From the NCBI RefSeq assembly GCF_944323605.1, contig NZ_CALUTC010000015.1, positions 1-33,996 on the forward strand: a stretch of 33,996 nucleotides of DNA, in the 5' to 3' direction. Below are positions 24,357 through 32,757 of the stretch, piece after piece. A program made the translations under genes and the position numbers. This DNA comes from an uncultured Campylobacter sp. GTDB lineage: Bacteria > Campylobacterota > Campylobacteria > Campylobacterales > Campylobacteraceae. Below the pieces are notes generated by a model, which saw nothing but the letters and a program-made list of their open reading frames with translations, ran no database searches and had not been told where the DNA came from. The number at the start of each line of letters is the position of its first letter. Position 1 is the stretch's first letter.

Positions 24357-26804
24357 TTAAGCCTTTTTGTCTATACCCATTTCAAAATCATAAGCTCTAT
24401 TTTTAAGAAGTTCAGAATCAAATTTAGAGCGTATTATATCTCCCACAAAGAAATTTGAACTCAAAAGACCTACTTTACTTAACGCCCTTTTTAATTCGTG
24501 TGCGTTTTCATAAATTCTTTTTCTAAAATCTTTATTTTCAGCCATTATGTTTATATCTATGTATTTTTCATTATTTAGCGATATTAACACATCAAGTTCC
24601 CCAAGTTGTGCGAAATTTAGTTTTATTTGTGCGAAATATTTATCTTTTTTGCCTCTTTTAAATATTATTTTTGAATCACTTAAATCATCCCAGAAAAAAG
24701 GCATATAAGTGTTTATAGAAGAATTTGCTAATGATATTAGTTGATTTATCTCAATCTGTGCTAAAAGCCTATTTGCTTGACTAGCTATGGCTTCATTATC
24801 ATTTGCTTTTGCCAAATTTGAAACCTGCAAAAGTGTGGATTTTATATCATTTCTTAGCTCATTTGCTATATCGTCATTGTTTTTAACGGTTATTTTTGCT
24901 ATATCATTTAAAGCTTCTTTTATTTTATTGTCTATATTTTTTATATCTTTTATGTTGATTTTAGCTTCTAAACTTTTTGGTTCAAGCTCCTTAAGGCTTT
25001 CATTTACTCTTTTTATAAGCTTGTTTATATCCTGATTTAAATTCTCAAGCTCTTTCATTTGGGTTTTTTCATTAACAAAGATTAAATTTTTAACAGCTTC
25101 TTGTTTTATTGTATTTTGATTTAAATTTGTTTCGCTTTGTTGTTTAAAAATTTTATCGTTTTGATTTGTCTTAAGTTCGTTATCTATGTTTTCTTTTTTT
25201 ATGTTTTCTCTTGGAAGCTGTTTATCATCTTTTATTATTTCCTTACCGTCTTTTATTTGCTCTTTTGTGTTTTTATTATCTTTTACATTATCGTTATTTA
25301 TATCTTTTTTTAAATCCTTGTCATTTTTTTGTTCTTTTACATCGTTTTTTACTTCGCTTTCAACTTCATTTTCAACTTCATTTTCAACTTCATTTTTTTG
25401 CAAATTTTCTTTTTTGCTTTCTGTATCTATATCGCTTTTATTTTCATCTTTTTTTACGTCAATATTATCATCTTGTAAGTTTTCTTCTTTTGTGCTGTGT
25501 TTTTCAGTATGTATATCTTCTTGCACGCTTGTTTTATCTGTATTTACATCACTTTTTTTATCAGTATTTTGTTGTTTAACATCTTCATTTTCAATGTTTT
25601 TATTTTCAAGATCTTTATTATTTATTTCGCTTTTTGTTTCAGTATTATTATTTTCTTGCACCTTTGTATCTTGTGTTTGAGAAATATTTTTCTCTGTTTC
25701 TGTAGAATAGAATGGATTGGAAAGATCTTTAATCTGTGTGTTTGTATTATTAGTAATATTATTGCTTGGGTTGTTTTGAGCTTTATTTGTGTTTTGGTTA
25801 GAACTTATTATTTGCTGTGTGTTTTGGTTTGGATTTGTTGTTTTGTTTTGTGTAGGCTCATTTGTTTTGTGCTGTATTATGTTTTGTAAATTTTCTTTAA
25901 GCTTAGCAAAGCTTTGCGATAAATTTTTTAAAAAAGATGTATCTTTTAAGGCTAAATTTTCTAGTTTTGAAATTTCTTTTCTAAAACTAGGCTCTAGCTT
26001 ATCTAGTTTTTTCATAATTTGCGTCGCTACTTGCTCTATCTTTTCTTGTGCTAGACTTGGGTTTTTGCTTATATATTTTTTAAAATTATCAAGAGATGAT
26101 GAGAGGTTTAAAAGTGCTTTAAATGCACTACTTTTAAGGGTTTCTTGATTTAAATTTTTTTCTGTGCTTATGATATTTTTTAGCTCATCAAGCGAGGTTT
26201 TAGGATCTAGATCTTTTGTTGCTAAATTTATTATCTCATTTGCTATCTTATCGCTGCTGACAGATTTTATCGCATTTACTAGGCTGTGAAAGCTTTTTGG
26301 TAAATTTTCAGGATTTAGTGCATCTTTTAGCTTTGCTTCAAAAAAAACACCAGAATTTTTAAAAAGCATAGCTAAGTTGCTAGTTTTGGTTTCACTTGCT
26401 GGTTTTAAAATTTGTTCTAATTTCTTTAAAACCTCAGTAAATACATCGCTTTTTTGCATTTCATTTGCTAAAAATTTGAGTTCATTGCTAAAATTTGGTG
26501 CGAAATTTAATGCTGTTGATTGTTTTATGAAATTTTGGTTAGGGCTTTTTTCGGAATTTAATTGATTTAAAAATTTATTTATCAAGCTTTGAAGCTTTAA
26601 ATTTAATTCCTTACTATCAAAATTTACGGTTTGTTGATCTGCAAGCTCTGTTTTTGTATTTAAAAGCCCTAAATTTTTCTTTAATGCTAAGGCTAAATCA
26701 TCTTTTGAGCTAGTTTCATTTTTTTGCGGAGTTTTTATAGAGTCTTTTATATCTGTTTTATTTGTGCTTACATTTATGCTTTGAGTTATTTGGGTATTAA
26801 TCAT
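24357..26804 (-). CDS. FliK-like flagellar hook-length control protein with low-complexity centre
   Basis: An 815-residue protein. Residues about 1-310 are helical and rich in L, K, N and S. Residues about 310-590 are low complexity (N, K, D, E, T, Q). The C-terminal part (about 680-815) has a compact domain with MPFFWDDLSDSKIIFKRG and FAQIKLNFAQLGELDVLISL, similar to the FliK C-terminal (Flg_hook) domain that contacts FlhB. It overlaps the MFS stop by 8 bases. C. jejuni has a comparable uncharacterised protein directly before its FlhB-like gene, and its main FliK elsewhere, so this may be a second molecular-ruler-like factor. A 12-bp tandem repeat (25351-25398) lies in the centre. Confidence 0.65.
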   Translation of the reverse strand: MINTQITQSINVSTNKTDIKDSIKTPQKNETSSKDDLALALKKNLGLLNTKTELADQQTVNFDSKELNLKLQSLINKFLNQLNSEKSPNQNFIKQSTALNFAPNFSNELKFLANEMQKSDVFTEVLKKLEQILKPASETKTSNLAMLFKNSGVFFEAKLKDALNPENLPKSFHSLVNAIKSVSSDKIANEIINLATKDLDPKTSLDELKNIISTEKNLNQETLKSSAFKALLNLSSSLDNFKKYISKNPSLAQEKIEQVATQIMKKLDKLEPSFRKEISKLENLALKDTSFLKNLSQSFAKLKENLQNIIQHKTNEPTQNKTTNPNQNTQQIISSNQNTNKAQNNPSNNITNNTNTQIKDLSNPFYSTETEKNISQTQDTKVQENNNTETKSEINNKDLENKNIENEDVKQQNTDKKSDVNTDKTSVQEDIHTEKHSTKEENLQDDNIDVKKDENKSDIDTESKKENLQKNEVENEVENEVESEVKNDVKEQKNDKDLKKDINNDNVKDNKNTKEQIKDGKEIIKDDKQLPRENIKKENIDNELKTNQNDKIFKQQSETNLNQNTIKQEAVKNLIFVNEKTQMKELENLNQDINKLIKRVNESLKELEPKSLEAKINIKDIKNIDNKIKEALNDIAKITVKNNDDIANELRNDIKSTLLQVSNLAKANDNEAIASQANRLLAQIEINQLISLANSSINTYMPFFWDDLSDSKIIFKRGKKDKYFAQIKLNFAQLGELDVLISLNNEKYIDINIMAENKDFRKRIYENAHELKRALSKVGLLSSNFFVGDIIRSKFDSELLKNRAYDFEMGIDKKA
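25351..25398 (-). repeat. Four 12-bp tandem repeats in the FliK-like gene
   Basis: Units acttcgctttca, acttcattttca, acttcattttca and acttcatttttt on the plus strand encode repeated EVEN/ENEV residues. The unit is a multiple of three, so copy-number change alters linker length without a frameshift. Confidence 0.8.
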
Positions 26805-27987
26805 CGAAAATCACCATATTTCCAGGATTTCTTTTAAATTTATCGCCTCTTTTTATATTTGGCTTTCCTATTGCAAAAAGTATTAAAAATGCAAGAGAAA
26901 ATATATAAAACCAAACATAGCCGTTATAGCCAAAAGCTTGCATTAAAAAGCCTATTATCAAAGGAGAAAATAAAGACGATAAATAATAGCAAAATAACAC
27001 AGCCCTACCAACCTCTACAAGCTGGGTTTTATCCTCTAGCATATCATTAGCTCTAGCTAATGCTAGTGCGTAAAGAGGCGTGAGAGAGCCAAGAAAAAAA
27101 GCTAGTATGTATTGAAATGTTATGCTTAAGTTAAAAATTACAAAACAAAGCATTACTACAAATGATATTAAAGCACAAAGTATTATAGTAAATTTGCGTC
27201 CCATTTTATCAGAGACTGTTCCTATTAAAAACTGCGATAAAAAACCACCAAATATAACGCAAAGCATAAAATAAGAAACTTCTTTTGCTCCATATCCTTG
27301 TAAGAGTATAAAAAGAGAAGACATAGAAAAGAAGCCATTTAAAAGCATACCAGCTATTATGCTTGTTACTATTGCTAGAGGGACTATATTAAAAACTTTT
27401 GGTATGGATATTTTACCTTTTTGGCGGTGTTTTGGTTCTTTTATTTTTATCAAATTCAAAGGTAAAGATGAGAACATTATCAAACACGCACTTACTGCAA
27501 AAAGGACAGAATTTTCAAATTTAAATCCTATCAATAACACACCTATGCCAAAAGACATATAAAAAACAGTTTCATAAAAACCTAGCACCGTGGATCTAAC
27601 GGCATTTTTTGCTTTTTCATTCAGCCAAGATTCTATAAGCAGCAATAAAGCACAGTAGCAAAACCCAAGCACAAATCTAAGCAAAGCCCAAAATATGATA
27701 TTATAGCTTATTGAATGCAGTATGATGCATATGGAAAACATCGCTGTAAAAACCCCAAAAGCTCTTATATGCCCTATGTTAGATATGATTTTATGTGCTG
27801 AAATTGTCCCAAATAAAGCACCTAAATAAAAACAAGCATTTACGATACCTATCCCAAAAGCACTCATACCGCTTTCTTTTAGTATTATCCCTACCGAGCT
27901 TATTATAAGTGCATTACCTATAAATAAAAAAGACATAGATACAAACAAAGATGACATTGAAAATATCGTTCTTTTAGGACTTGACAT
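26797..27987 (-). CDS. Major facilitator superfamily transporter
   Basis: A 396-residue integral membrane protein with about twelve hydrophobic helices in two halves. The MFS signature between helices 2 and 3 is degenerate, but the loop motif GTVSDKMGRKFT (about residues 255-266, between the halves' second pair of helices) is clear. This resembles the MFS gene next to the FlhX-like gene in C. jejuni. The substrate cannot be predicted; the family includes YcaD-like and drug or metabolite exporters. It overlaps the upstream membrane-protein gene by 14 bases and the FliK-like gene by 8, so the set is one operon. Confidence 0.85.
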   Translation of the reverse strand: MSSPKRTIFSMSSLFVSMSFLFIGNALIISSVGIILKESGMSAFGIGIVNACFYLGALFGTISAHKIISNIGHIRAFGVFTAMFSICIILHSISYNIIFWALLRFVLGFCYCALLLLIESWLNEKAKNAVRSTVLGFYETVFYMSFGIGVLLIGFKFENSVLFAVSACLIMFSSLPLNLIKIKEPKHRQKGKISIPKVFNIVPLAIVTSIIAGMLLNGFFSMSSLFILLQGYGAKEVSYFMLCVIFGGFLSQFLIGTVSDKMGRKFTIILCALISFVVMLCFVIFNLSITFQYILAFFLGSLTPLYALALARANDMLEDKTQLVEVGRAVLFCYYLSSLFSPLIIGFLMQAFGYNGYVWFYIFSLAFLILFAIGKPNIKRGDKFKRNPGNMVIFDD

Positions 27988-28453
27988 ATCTCACCCACAA
28001 CATAAAAATAAAAATAGCAACAGGCATAACTGTAACTCCAAGCAAAAAAGCACTTATATTTAGTAGATTATGCCTATTTAAAATAAAAAATAATAATACC
28101 AAAAAAACATAGGATAGCATTTTAAAAATTGCAAAAAACCAAGACAAATGTTTAAGTCTATCCTTAAATCTTATTTTAAAATCGTCATTTATCTCATAAA
28201 ATTTTATAATTTTTATGTTTTTATTTGTTTTTTTTTCAAAAATTAATCTTTTTATTTTGTTTGCAGGGTTTTTTTTGACTGTTTTAAAAATATTTTTTTG
28301 ATAGCTATAAAATGATGAAAAAATTATTAAACAAGAGGCTAAAAAAGCAGCTTCAAAGCTTAGTATTGCAGCTTTTCCTTTATATAAAAAAAAACACATC
28401 ATAATGAAATTTACTAACAATAAAATAAAGAAAAACTGTTTTTTTTCTTGCAT
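27974..28453 (-). CDS. Small integral membrane protein
   Basis: A 159-residue protein when started at 28453 (MQEKKQFFFILLLVNF), with four hydrophobic helices (about 8-22, 27-45, 100-118, 123-150) and a basic cytoplasmic loop (KKNPANKIKRLIFEKKTNKNIK). No family can be named with certainty; a gene of this sort precedes the MFS gene in C. jejuni. The frame extends 23 codons further to an ATG at 28522, but a TATAAT on the minus strand at 28478-28483 would place that ATG before the transcription start, so 28453 is preferred. There is no strong ribosome site. Confidence 0.7.
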   Translation of the reverse strand: MQEKKQFFFILLLVNFIMMCFFLYKGKAAILSFEAAFLASCLIIFSSFYSYQKNIFKTVKKNPANKIKRLIFEKKTNKNIKIIKFYEINDDFKIRFKDRLKHLSWFFAIFKMLSYVFLVLLFFILNRHNLLNISAFLLGVTVMPVAIFIFMLWVRYVKS

Positions 28454-28477
28454 ATATTTACTTTTTACTTTTATTTT

Positions 28478-28483
28478 ATTATA
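28478..28483 (-). promoter_or_regulatory. -10 element before the small membrane protein/MFS/FliK-like operon
   Basis: TATAAT on the minus strand with TTTTT upstream, 25 bases before the ATG at 28453. It decides against the longer reading frame starting at 28522. Confidence 0.5.
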
Positions 28484-28541
28484 AAAACTTGAAATTTTTA
28501 CTAAAGATAGCAAAAAATGCAAGAAAAATTACTGTGTTTTA

Positions 28542-29450
28542 CTAGCCTTTCACCTCGTCTATTGCATTTAGTGCATTTAAAGCTCTAGGATAGCCAATAT
28601 AAGGTATCAAAGCAGTAACAACTGCTATTAATTTATTTTTATCATTGCCTATGTTTAAATTTCCTTGAATGTGTGCTTTTGTCTGCATTTGTGTATCACC
28701 CATAGAAATGAGATATACAAAAGTTGCAAGCTCTCTAAATTTTAGACTCAAACCATTTCTTGTATAGTAATCACCAAAGCAATTAGCACTTAAAAATTCA
28801 TTAATATGCTTTCTATGATTTGGGGTATTTGCGTAAGATTTTTCTATGGACTCTCCAAAAATAGTCTTTTGTATCTCAAAGCCTTTTTGCCTTCTGTTTT
28901 CCATCGTGGTAGTTCCTTGAGTAGTTAAAGGGAGTTTTATGCCTTTTTGCTTAAAAATTTTATTTGTAAGTTCTAAAATATCTGCTATTTTTGCCATACC
29001 AACATACGCAGTAGCCTGATATATAACTTCTTTTATGGCGATAGGATTCACTTTAGCATTAATCGCAGCATTTAACATAGCTTCAAATTCTTTGTTTGCA
29101 GGTATTGCAATTAAAGAAGCTAAAATCAACAAAAACCTTTCCTTTTCGTCTAAATCAGATTTTTGCCATACTTCATCAAAAGCGAAATTTGCATAGTTTG
29201 TAAAGAATTCTAAATCCTCTTTTTCTAACTTACTTGTGCCAAAAAATCTTTGTAAATTTTGCTTTGCTTTTTGTGTTAAGGTATTCATATTTTTTCCTTT
29301 ATTTGCATGTGTTTTTATAGAATCGTTTATTTTTTTGGATTCTTGAGCGAAAAGATTAGCGTTTAAACTACCAAAAGTTATAGCTGTAAGTAAAATTTTG
29401 CTTGAGTGTTGCAAAAAACTTCTACGAGAATCTTTGTTTTCATCCTGCAT
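28542..29450 (-). CDS. Tat-exported tandem carboxymuconolactone decarboxylase (CMD) family protein
   Basis: A 302-residue protein. A twin-arginine leader (SRRSFLQ, R9-R10, hydrophobic stretch 17-33, cleavage after about FAQ) precedes two CMD/AhpD-like domains (about 57-165 and 190-300). Helices with FTNYANFAFDEVW, EVIYQATAYVGM, LRELATFVY-type and HIQGNLNIG are typical for gamma-CMD proteins; the second domain keeps H but no CxxC peroxidase pair is visible. Similar proteins act in electrophile or thiol stress. An internal ATG at 29288 (residue 55), preceded by AAAGGA (29295-29300), would make a 248-residue cytoplasmic form. Expression is from a MerR-type promoter (29480-29510) shared with the aldo/keto reductase gene. 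Confidence 0.82.
   Translation of the reverse strand: MQDENKDSRRSFLQHSSKILLTAITFGSLNANLFAQESKKINDSIKTHANKGKNMNTLTQKAKQNLQRFFGTSKLEKEDLEFFTNYANFAFDEVWQKSDLDEKERFLLILASLIAIPANKEFEAMLNAAINAKVNPIAIKEVIYQATAYVGMAKIADILELTNKIFKQKGIKLPLTTQGTTTMENRRQKGFEIQKTIFGESIEKSYANTPNHRKHINEFLSANCFGDYYTRNGLSLKFRELATFVYLISMGDTQMQTKAHIQGNLNIGNDKNKLIAVVTALIPYIGYPRALNALNAIDEVKG
29288..29300 (-). promoter_or_regulatory. Internal ribosome binding site and ATG inside the CMD gene
   Basis: AAAGGA on the minus strand, six bases before an in-frame ATG at 29288, translated in the leader as NKGKNM. It is a better ribosome site than most in the window and lies exactly after the Tat leader, at the normal start of a CMD domain protein. 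Confidence 0.6.
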
Positions 29451-29479
29451 ATTTTTCCCCTTTAAATATTTTTTTTATA

Positions 29480-29510
29480 ATTATAAGAGATGATACTTAC
29501 TCTAAGTCAA
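29480..29510 (-). promoter_or_regulatory. MerR-type promoter of the CMD gene
   Basis: On the minus strand TTGACT (29505-29510), a 19-base spacer, and TATAAT (29480-29485). The 18 bases TCTTGACTTAGAGTAAGT are identical to those before the aldo/keto reductase gene at 32758. A strong -35 is unusual in Campylobacter, and a 19-bp spacer is the hallmark of promoters that MerR-family regulators activate by DNA untwisting. Confidence 0.75.
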
Positions 29511-29554
29511 GAATTTTATTTTTAAAAAATGTTTTTATAGTTATAGCTTTTAGG

Positions 29555-29560
29555 TATAAT
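29555..29560 (+). promoter_or_regulatory. -10 element of the LapB-like/rnhA/rnc/aroC operon, leaderless start
   Basis: TATAAT at 29555-29560 with the ATG at 29567. The predicted transcription start, six to seven bases after the -10, falls on the A of the ATG. There is no ribosome site before it, pointing to a leaderless message. Confidence 0.6.
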
Positions 29561-29566
29561 GTTTTA

Positions 29567-30526
29567 ATGGACTTTTTCTTTGTAGATTATAGGGATCCTA
29601 TAGCCGGACTTATTGTTCTTGTTGCTTTGGTTTTTGTGGTAGCACTTTCGCATTTTTTTTACAGAATTTTTGCGAATAAAGATGAAAAACAACAGCTTGA
29701 AAATTTTGTAAAAAAATTTGAGATAGATTCTTCTCACAAAAATTTGCTTAGAAGTTCTAATTTTGACATTAATACTTTATTATTTTTAGCTTCTGTTTTT
29801 ACTAAAAGTGGCGAATTTGAGAAAGCAAGTGAAATTTATTTAATAGCACTTGAAAAAACTAAAGATAAAAATCAAAGAGAAAAGATTTTTTTAGACCTTG
29901 CAAGGCTTTATTTTAAGGCTGGTTTTTTGGAAAGAAGCAAGGAAAGCTTAATGCAGTGTTTAAGCATTAGGGCTAGAAATAAAGAAGCTTTAAAGCTTTT
30001 AAAGACTGTTTTTATAAAATTAAAGCTTTATAATGAAGTTTTAAATATCCTTGAATCTTTATCGGAGTTGGGTGAGGATAGTAAAGATGAGATAAATTTT
30101 ATCACAATTTTAAATATGCACGAAAAATCCATTCCTAATGAAAAGAAAAATTTTGTAAATTTAGATTACAGCGATGCCAGTAAAAGATTTTTATATCAGT
30201 ATTATAACATTTATGAAAAGCAAGAATTAATAAATATAATAGACTTGCTTTATTTTAAAAAGGAGCTTGTAGATGATGAAAAATTTGACGAATTCTTTTA
30301 TGCACTCGGTTTAAAACAGCCAGATGAGAACTATGATTTTAAGGATAAACATTTGAAAATGCTTTATATATTAAAAAAAGCTAAATTTAAAGCCAAGTTA
30401 GACTTTTCCTATCTTTGCACCTCTTGCAAGTCTCATATGCCTTTATTTTTTTATCACTGTCCTTTGTGCTATGAATTTGGAAAATGTATGATACTTTATG
30501 AAGTGAAAAGTGATGAAGAAGATTGA
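29567..30526 (+). CDS. LapB-like TPR protein with C-terminal zinc ribbon
   Basis: A 319-residue protein resembling E. coli LapB (YciM), which controls LpxC proteolysis and LPS assembly at the inner membrane. Layout: one N-terminal membrane helix (about 12-30), TPR-like helices (about 75-230, ASEIYLIALEKTKDK, ARLYFKAGFLERSKESL), and a C-terminal rubredoxin-type site CTSC...CPLC (about 284-304). The reading frame is open further upstream to 29402, but those codons overlap the divergent CMD promoter, and the -10 at 29555 excludes them; MDFFFVDYRDPIAG is the start. Its stop overlaps the rnhA start by 14 to 17 bases. The match to LapB is by architecture; sequence-level identity is not shown. Confidence 0.75.
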   Translation: MDFFFVDYRDPIAGLIVLVALVFVVALSHFFYRIFANKDEKQQLENFVKKFEIDSSHKNLLRSSNFDINTLLFLASVFTKSGEFEKASEIYLIALEKTKDKNQREKIFLDLARLYFKAGFLERSKESLMQCLSIRARNKEALKLLKTVFIKLKLYNEVLNILESLSELGEDSKDEINFITILNMHEKSIPNEKKNFVNLDYSDASKRFLYQYYNIYEKQELINIIDLLYFKKELVDDEKFDEFFYALGLKQPDENYDFKDKHLKMLYILKKAKFKAKLDFSYLCTSCKSHMPLFFYHCPLCYEFGKCMILYEVKSDEED

Positions 30527-30944
30527 AATTTATACTGATGGCTCTTGTCTTAACAATCCGGGTTTTGGTGGCTGGGCTTATATACTTTCGTATAAAGGAC
30601 ATACAAAAGAGGGTTTTGGCTCAGAAGCAAATACCACCAACAATAGAATGGAGTTAAAGGCTCTTATCGAAGCTTTAAAAGTCTTAAAAGAACCTTGCGA
30701 AATAAGTCTTTTTACAGATTCAGAGCTTTTGGCAAAGAGTGTGAATGAATGGATTTTTAAGTGGATAAAAACAAATTTTAAGGGGAAAAAGAATGTAGAT
30801 TTATGGCAAGAATACATAAAGCTTTCGCAAATACATAGCATAAAGGCTTTTTGGGTAAAGGCACATAATGGACACAAAGAAAATGAAAGGTGTGATTTTT
30901 TAGCTAGAAATGAGGCTTTAAAATTGCAAAATTCTATGGAGTAA
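30510..30944 (+). CDS. rnhA: Ribonuclease HI
   Basis: Degrades the RNA strand of RNA-DNA hybrids. The 144-residue protein has the complete active site: D10 in IYTDGSCLNNPG, E48 in NRMELKA, D70 in LFTDSELL, and D129 after H119 in the AHNGHKENERCDFLA segment. It starts at ATG 30510 or the second ATG at 30513, inside the end of the LapB-like gene. rnhA followed by rnc is the usual Campylobacter order. Confidence 0.96.
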   Translation: MMKKIEIYTDGSCLNNPGFGGWAYILSYKGHTKEGFGSEANTTNNRMELKALIEALKVLKEPCEISLFTDSELLAKSVNEWIFKWIKTNFKGKKNVDLWQEYIKLSQIHSIKAFWVKAHNGHKENERCDFLARNEALKLQNSME

Positions 30945-30946
30945 AA

Positions 30947-31609
30947 ATGCAAAATTTAGAAAAAAGTATATTATATGAATTTAAGGATAAAGATTTATTA
31001 AAACAAGCCTTGACGCATAAAAGTCAAACAGGACATAAGCACAATGAAAGGCTAGAATTTTTAGGAGATGCTGTGCTTGATTTAGTGGTAGCAGAGCTTT
31101 TATTTGAAAACTTTAAAGATGTAGCCGAGGGCAAACTATCTAAGTTAAGGGCTGCTTTGGTAAATGAAAAGTCTTTTGCTAAGATAGCAAGCAGCATAGA
31201 TTTAGGCAAATTTATACTTATGTCATCTTCAGAACAAAGCAATAATGGTCGCAAAAAGCCATCTATACTTTCGGATGCTTTTGAAGCCATTATAGGAGCT
31301 ATATTTTTAGAATCTGGTTTTAATAAAGCTAAGGAAATTTCACTGTTTTTGATAAGAAAAAATTTTCCAGATATAAGTCTTGATTTGTGTAAGGATTATA
31401 AAACAGAACTTCAAGAATATACTCAAGCTAATATGGCACAAACACCACAGTATCTTACTTTAAGGGCTTTTGGACCAGATCACAAGAAAAAATTTGAAGT
31501 TTCGCTTGAACTAGACGGAAAAGAATTTGCAAGAGCTATTTCAAGCACAAAAAAAGAAGCACAGCAAATCGCGGCTAAGATTACACTTGAAAAATTAGGA
31601 TTATTATGA
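30947..31609 (+). CDS. rnc: Ribonuclease III
   Basis: Double-strand-specific endonuclease that processes rRNA and regulates small RNAs. The 220-residue protein has the RIIID signature NERLEFLGDAVL (33-44) with catalytic E37 and D41, the second acidic pair in LSDAFEAIIGAIF (about 107-120), and a C-terminal double-stranded RNA-binding domain (about 150-220, DYKTELQEYTQ to KKEAQQIAAKITLEKL). GGAG precedes the ATG. Its stop overlaps the aroC start by four bases (ATGA). Confidence 0.97.
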   Translation: MQNLEKSILYEFKDKDLLKQALTHKSQTGHKHNERLEFLGDAVLDLVVAELLFENFKDVAEGKLSKLRAALVNEKSFAKIASSIDLGKFILMSSSEQSNNGRKKPSILSDAFEAIIGAIFLESGFNKAKEISLFLIRKNFPDISLDLCKDYKTELQEYTQANMAQTPQYLTLRAFGPDHKKKFEVSLELDGKEFARAISSTKKEAQQIAAKITLEKLGLL

Positions 31610-32694
31610 ATACTTTTGGTAGCAAATTTAGATTTACAAGTTTTGGAGAAAGTCACGGAAAAGCACTTGGTTGCATTGTAGATGGAGTTCCTGCTGGGAT
31701 AAAATTTGATTATGATTTTTTACAAAATGAGCTTGATAAAAGAAAACCCGGACAGAATAAATTTAGCACTCAAAGAAAAGAAAGCGATAAGGCAGAGGTT
31801 TTAAGTGGAGTATTTGAAGGATACACAACGGGAACACCAATAGCAATAGTTATATTTAATGAAAACCAGCATTCAAAAGATTATGAAAACATAAAAAATA
31901 TTTTTCGCCCATCGCACGCTGATTTTACATATTTTCATAAATATGGCATAAGAGATTATAGAGGCGGAGGAAGAGCAAGTGCTAGAGAAACTGTTGCTAG
32001 AGTAGCAGCAGGGGCGGTGGCTGCTATGTTGCTTAAAGAATTTGATATAGAAATTCATAGCGGAATTTTAGGCATAGGCTCTGTTGTATCTAAGCTTGAA
32101 AGCAAAGATTTTGACTTTTCTTTCGCACAAGAAAGTGAAATTTTTTGCCTTGATAGAAATATAGAAGATAAACTAAAAGATGAAATTTTAAATGCTAGAA
32201 ATGCTAAAGACAGTGTCGGAGCAGTAGTTTTTTCAAGGATAACAAATTCGCCAATAGGACTTGGAGAGCCTCTTTATGATAAATTAGATAGTAAAATATC
32301 TTATGCTTTAATGGGTATAAATGCTGTAAAAGCCGTTGAAATAGGAAGTGGCATAAGATCTAGCAAAATGAAAGCTAGTGAGGCTAATGATGCTTTGAGT
32401 GAAAAGGGTTTTTTAAGTAATAATGCAGGAGGGATTTTAGGTGGCATTAGCAATGGTGAATTTATAGAGATAAAAACTCATTTCAAGCCCACACCATCTA
32501 TATTTTTAGAACAAGATAGCATAGATATAAATGGAAAAAATACAAAATGCTTGATAAAAGGCAGACACGATCCTTGTGTAGGAGTTAGAGGAGCTGTAGT
32601 ATGCACTGCTATGTTGAGATTAGTTATGGCTGATTCTTTACTTTTAAATTTAAGTTCAAATTTAGCAATGATAAAAAAGGCTTATAAAAAATAA
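31606..32694 (+). CDS. aroC: Chorismate synthase
   Basis: Converts EPSP to chorismate, the last step of the shikimate pathway, using reduced FMN. The 362-residue protein has GESHGKALG (H17) near the start, RPSHADFTY and GIRDYRGGGRASARETVARVAAGAVA (about 118-145), which contains the conserved arginine and serine residues, and the C-terminal RHDPCVGVRGAVV. All are standard family signatures. It ends the LapB-like/rnhA/rnc/aroC operon; no hairpin terminator is seen before the next promoter 6 bases on. Confidence 0.97.
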   Translation: MNTFGSKFRFTSFGESHGKALGCIVDGVPAGIKFDYDFLQNELDKRKPGQNKFSTQRKESDKAEVLSGVFEGYTTGTPIAIVIFNENQHSKDYENIKNIFRPSHADFTYFHKYGIRDYRGGGRASARETVARVAAGAVAAMLLKEFDIEIHSGILGIGSVVSKLESKDFDFSFAQESEIFCLDRNIEDKLKDEILNARNAKDSVGAVVFSRITNSPIGLGEPLYDKLDSKISYALMGINAVKAVEIGSGIRSSKMKASEANDALSEKGFLSNNAGGILGGISNGEFIEIKTHFKPTPSIFLEQDSIDINGKNTKCLIKGRHDPCVGVRGAVVCTAMLRLVMADSLLLNLSSNLAMIKKAYKK

Positions 32695-32700
32695 AAACTC

Positions 32701-32731
32701 TTGACTTAGAGTAAGTCTAATGCTTTATAAT
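32701..32731 (+). promoter_or_regulatory. MerR-type promoter of the aldo/keto reductase gene
   Basis: TTGACT (32701-32706), a 19-base spacer, and TATAAT (32726-32731). The spacer holds dyads: GACTTA-GAG-TAAGTC (32703-32717) and TTAGA-N5-TCTAA (32706-32720). The 18-base core is identical to that of the CMD promoter at 29480-29510, and the ACTTAGAGT half-site is of the type bound by MerR-family stress regulators. Predicted start near 32738, 20 bases before the ATG. Confidence 0.78.
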
Positions 32732-32757
32732 ACCACTAAATTTATGTAAGAGATAAT

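Noticed and set aside
25186..25889. Several long plus-strand frames rich in F, S and L opposite the FliK-like gene
   Set aside because: They mirror the low-complexity N/K/D/E codons of the minus-strand gene, lack ribosome sites and look like membrane-type nonsense.
28454..28522. Earlier ATG for the small membrane protein
   Set aside because: It lies upstream of the TATAAT at 28478-28483 and gives a non-hydrophobic, basic extension without ribosome site.
29402..29566. Upstream extension of the LapB-like reading frame
   Set aside because: It would run through the CMD start, its MerR-type promoter and the -10 element of the gene itself.
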